From: Desulfovibrio sp. UCD-KL4C
GTDB lineage: Bacteria; Desulfobacterota; Desulfovibrionia; Desulfovibrionales; Desulfovibrionaceae
NCBI RefSeq assembly: GCF_006210265.1
Contig: NZ_VCNC01000003.1
Location: forward strand, 186,001 to 250,000
Direction of reading: 5' to 3'
DNA: 64,000 bases
Under the pieces are notes generated by a model that saw only the letters and a list, made by a program, of their open reading frames with translations, did no database searches and was not told where the DNA came from. The translations under genes were made by a program, and so were the position numbers. Of this stretch, positions 62,341-64,000 are shown one piece after another. How positions within the stretch are numbered: position 1 is the stretch's first letter; each line of letters opens with the position of its first letter.

Positions 62341-63387
62341 ATGGCAAGTCGTTCAGATGCTTATAAGGCCGCCGGTGTTAATATCGAAGCGGCAAATGAT
62401 TTTATAGGTCGCATTAAAGGTATGGTGGGCTCCACCTTCACCAAAGGTGTGGTCACGGACATCGGTGGTTTTGGCGGGCTTTTCAAGCTTGACCTTACCC
62501 AGATGGAAGAGCCTGTTCTTGTTTCAGGAACAGACGGTGTTGGAACAAAACTAAAACTGGCTTTTGAGTTAAACAAGCACGATACAATCGGTATCGATCT
62601 TGTTGCTATGAGCGTGAATGATATACTTGTTCAGGGCGCAAAGCCTTTGTTTTTCCTTGATTATTTTGCAACAGGAAAGCTGGAAGTAGGCGTAGCTGAA
62701 ACAGTTCTTTCCGGAATTGTGGATGGTTGTAAAATGTCAGCATGTGCTCTCCTTGGCGGAGAAACCGCAGAAATGCCCGGTTTTTATGCTGATGGTGAAT
62801 ATGACCTATCCGGCTTCTGTGTCGGAATAGTTGATAACGCAAATATTGTTGATGGTTCTTCCATTACATATGGTGATTCAATTATCGGTCTTGCATCCTC
62901 TGGAGTGCATTCAAACGGATACTCTCTGGTTCGCAAGCTGTATAAAGAATCCGGCCTCGGAGCAGATGATCTTCTGCCCGGTACGGATGAAAAAGTCGGA
63001 GACGTTCTTATCGCTCCTACTAAAATTTATGCAGACGCTGTACGTAACATTATTCGTGAAATTGAAGTTAAAGGTATGGTTCATGTTACCGGTGGTGGTT
63101 TTTATGACAACCTGCCTAGAATCCTGCCTGATCAGGTAACTGCAAATATTGATTTCGGTTCATGGGAAGTTCTTCCTGTCTTTAACTGGATGAAAGAGCA
63201 GGGTAATCTAAGCTGGCCTGAAATGTTGCAGATTTTCAACTGCGGAATCGGCTACATTATGATTGTTAAAAAAGATAAAGAAGAAGATATTATCAACAGA
63301 CTTAATGGCATGGACATTAAATCTTGGAAAATTGGAGAAATTGTTGCCAGAGAGGACGACTCCGAACAGGTGACAGTTAATTTCTAA
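62341..63387 (+). CDS. purM: Phosphoribosylformylglycinamidine cyclo-ligase (AIR synthetase)
   Basis: A 348-residue cytoplasmic enzyme of purine synthesis that closes the imidazole ring, with ATP. It has GGFGGLFKLDL near the N-terminus, SGTDGVGTKLKLAFEL, AMSVNDILVQGAKPLFFLDYFA and GGETAEMPGFY, all AIRS-family signatures. The ATG at 62341 has AGGAG ten bases upstream; the ATG at 62323 overlaps the site. It is monocistronic with a terminator. Confidence 0.96.
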   Translation: MASRSDAYKAAGVNIEAANDFIGRIKGMVGSTFTKGVVTDIGGFGGLFKLDLTQMEEPVLVSGTDGVGTKLKLAFELNKHDTIGIDLVAMSVNDILVQGAKPLFFLDYFATGKLEVGVAETVLSGIVDGCKMSACALLGGETAEMPGFYADGEYDLSGFCVGIVDNANIVDGSSITYGDSIIGLASSGVHSNGYSLVRKLYKESGLGADDLLPGTDEKVGDVLIAPTKIYADAVRNIIREIEVKGMVHVTGGGFYDNLPRILPDQVTANIDFGSWEVLPVFNWMKEQGNLSWPEMLQIFNCGIGYIMIVKKDKEEDIINRLNGMDIKSWKIGEIVAREDDSEQVTVNF

Positions 63388-63409
63388 ATACTGATTAAAA
63401 TCTTGAATT

Positions 63410-63446
63410 AAAACCCCCTGAAATTTAAATTTCAGGGGGTTTTTTG
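63410..63446. terminator. Intrinsic terminator after purM
   Basis: A perfect palindromic stem, AAAACCCCCTGAAATTT / AAATTTCAGGGGGTTTT, with T tracts on both sides. It can serve purM and the converging DUF1318 gene. Confidence 0.9.
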
Positions 63447-63468
63447 TAAGTAAAAGCTTAGTTGTTGA

Positions 63469-64000
63469 TTATTTTTTCTTCCAGTTGCCAGCTGCGTCTT
63501 GAATCCACCATCCTGCTGGAGCTTTTTTTTGCCACACTTCAGTGAATATATTTTCAACTTTTTGAATTTCACTTCCGGGGATGTTCATGGATGCGGCTAC
63601 TTCTTCGTAAAGCTCATCTCTTGTCTTGTTATCCTGCGCTATAAGCCGGCGTACTTTTGCCGTTGCCGCAATGGTCATACCGTCATTGTTTCTCAGTTCT
63701 ATGAAACCGCTTTTGTTGATGCCGATATTTCCTGATTCATAATATGGGATCAATTGCTGGTGATTGCTTGCAATTGTCTGCTTTAATCCTCTTATTGCGG
63801 AGTTGGACTGTTTAAGTCCTTCAATGTCAGATTCTGTAACACTCTGAGCATTTGCCGCGGTAGGCGTCATAAATGCTATAAAATTGGACAGAGAAGAGCT
63901 GTCTTTGTTCGTTTTAGCTGGTTGCTGAGCATCAGTTCCATAAATGTCATCAACTATATTTTCCGCAGCTTTTTCGACCTGTGCAGCAGGAAAATAAATG
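63469..64000 (-). CDS. DUF1318 (YdbL-like) protein, 5' end outside the window
   Basis: The frame runs through the right edge without a start that must be used, so the N-terminus is missing; 176 residues are visible. The visible N-terminal stretch IYFPAAQVEKAAENIVDDIYG resembles the YnbE lipoprotein of the ynbE-ydbL pair. The C-terminal 100 residues match DUF1318/YdbL, ending in APAGWWIQDAAGNWKKK. In E. coli, YdbL and YnbE are periplasmic proteins encoded next to the AsmA-like YdbH; here the two parts appear fused. The ATG at 63870 is internal. Confidence 0.75.
   Translation of the reverse strand, partial: IYFPAAQVEKAAENIVDDIYGTDAQQPAKTNKDSSSLSNFIAFMTPTAANAQSVTESDIEGLKQSNSAIRGLKQTIASNHQQLIPYYESGNIGINKSGFIELRNNDGMTIAATAKVRRLIAQDNKTRDELYEEVAASMNIPGSEIQKVENIFTEVWQKKAPAGWWIQDAAGNWKKK

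Overview
The window is a chromosomal stretch of a low-to-moderate GC, Gram-negative sulfate reducer. The decisive evidence is a complete dsrA-dsrB-dsrD locus of the Desulfovibrio type: the cluster cysteines fall at the same positions as in the D. vulgaris proteins, and a cobyrinate-diamide-synthase-like gene follows at once. A marine Desulfovibrionaceae member (Maridesulfovibrio-like) is the best guess. This is judged from gene content and base composition only, with no database search. I see no insertion sequence, phage module or CRISPR array.

Layout. 1-4.3 kb: end of a receiver-domain protein, an Hpt protein, a DUF2156 acyltransferase-like protein, a bile-acid:Na+ symporter family carrier, a DUF523 protein and a YkgJ cysteine-cluster protein. 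4.6-9 kb: dissimilatory sulfite reductase (dsrABD) and a probable siroheme amidase. 9-16 kb: lgt, an SNF-family Na+ transporter, and a lipoprotein pair (TraT-like protein plus trypsin-like protease). 16-26.6 kb: a giant acyl-CoA-dehydratase-activase-type protein with glutaminyl cyclase, a TPR protein, a Ktr/Trk potassium system and an ABC-F ATPase. 26.8-31 kb: an Hpt protein, an aromatic-pathway operon (DAHP synthase/chorismate mutase and aroB) and a cystathionine beta-lyase. 31-38.9 kb: an ArnT-like glycosyltransferase, a small exported protein, a second YkgJ protein, a lone trpB behind a trp attenuator, fructose-6-phosphate aldolase/transaldolase, a ferredoxin-flavodoxin protein, and an NR kinase/pnuC pair. 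39-41 kb: an MFS pump with its MarR regulator beside tRNA-Pro(GGG). 41-47 kb: a chemoreceptor, rmuC and a diguanylate cyclase. 47-53 kb: a glycerol regulon (glpR, glpD, glpF, glpK). 53-64 kb: a second chemoreceptor, sstT, a PocR-domain histidine kinase, an ornithine-cyclodeaminase-family protein, tRNA-Pro(TGG), an AmrS radical SAM protein, purM and a DUF1318 protein cut by the window edge.

How the parts connect. Terminal sulfite reduction, glycerol uptake and oxidation, and aromatic amino-acid synthesis are the main metabolic themes. Several regulatory circuits can be read from the DNA itself. trpB is preceded by a 17-codon leader peptide with three consecutive Trp codons and mutually exclusive hairpins. 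The MarR gene and the MFS gene each carry the same 15-bp palindrome. GlpR-like operator sequences lie at glpR, glpD and glpF. Hairpins of unknown role sit in front of dsrD, pnuC, trkH and purM.

The most noteworthy item is the trp attenuator controlling a monocistronic trpB. I found no clearly unprecedented multi-gene system.
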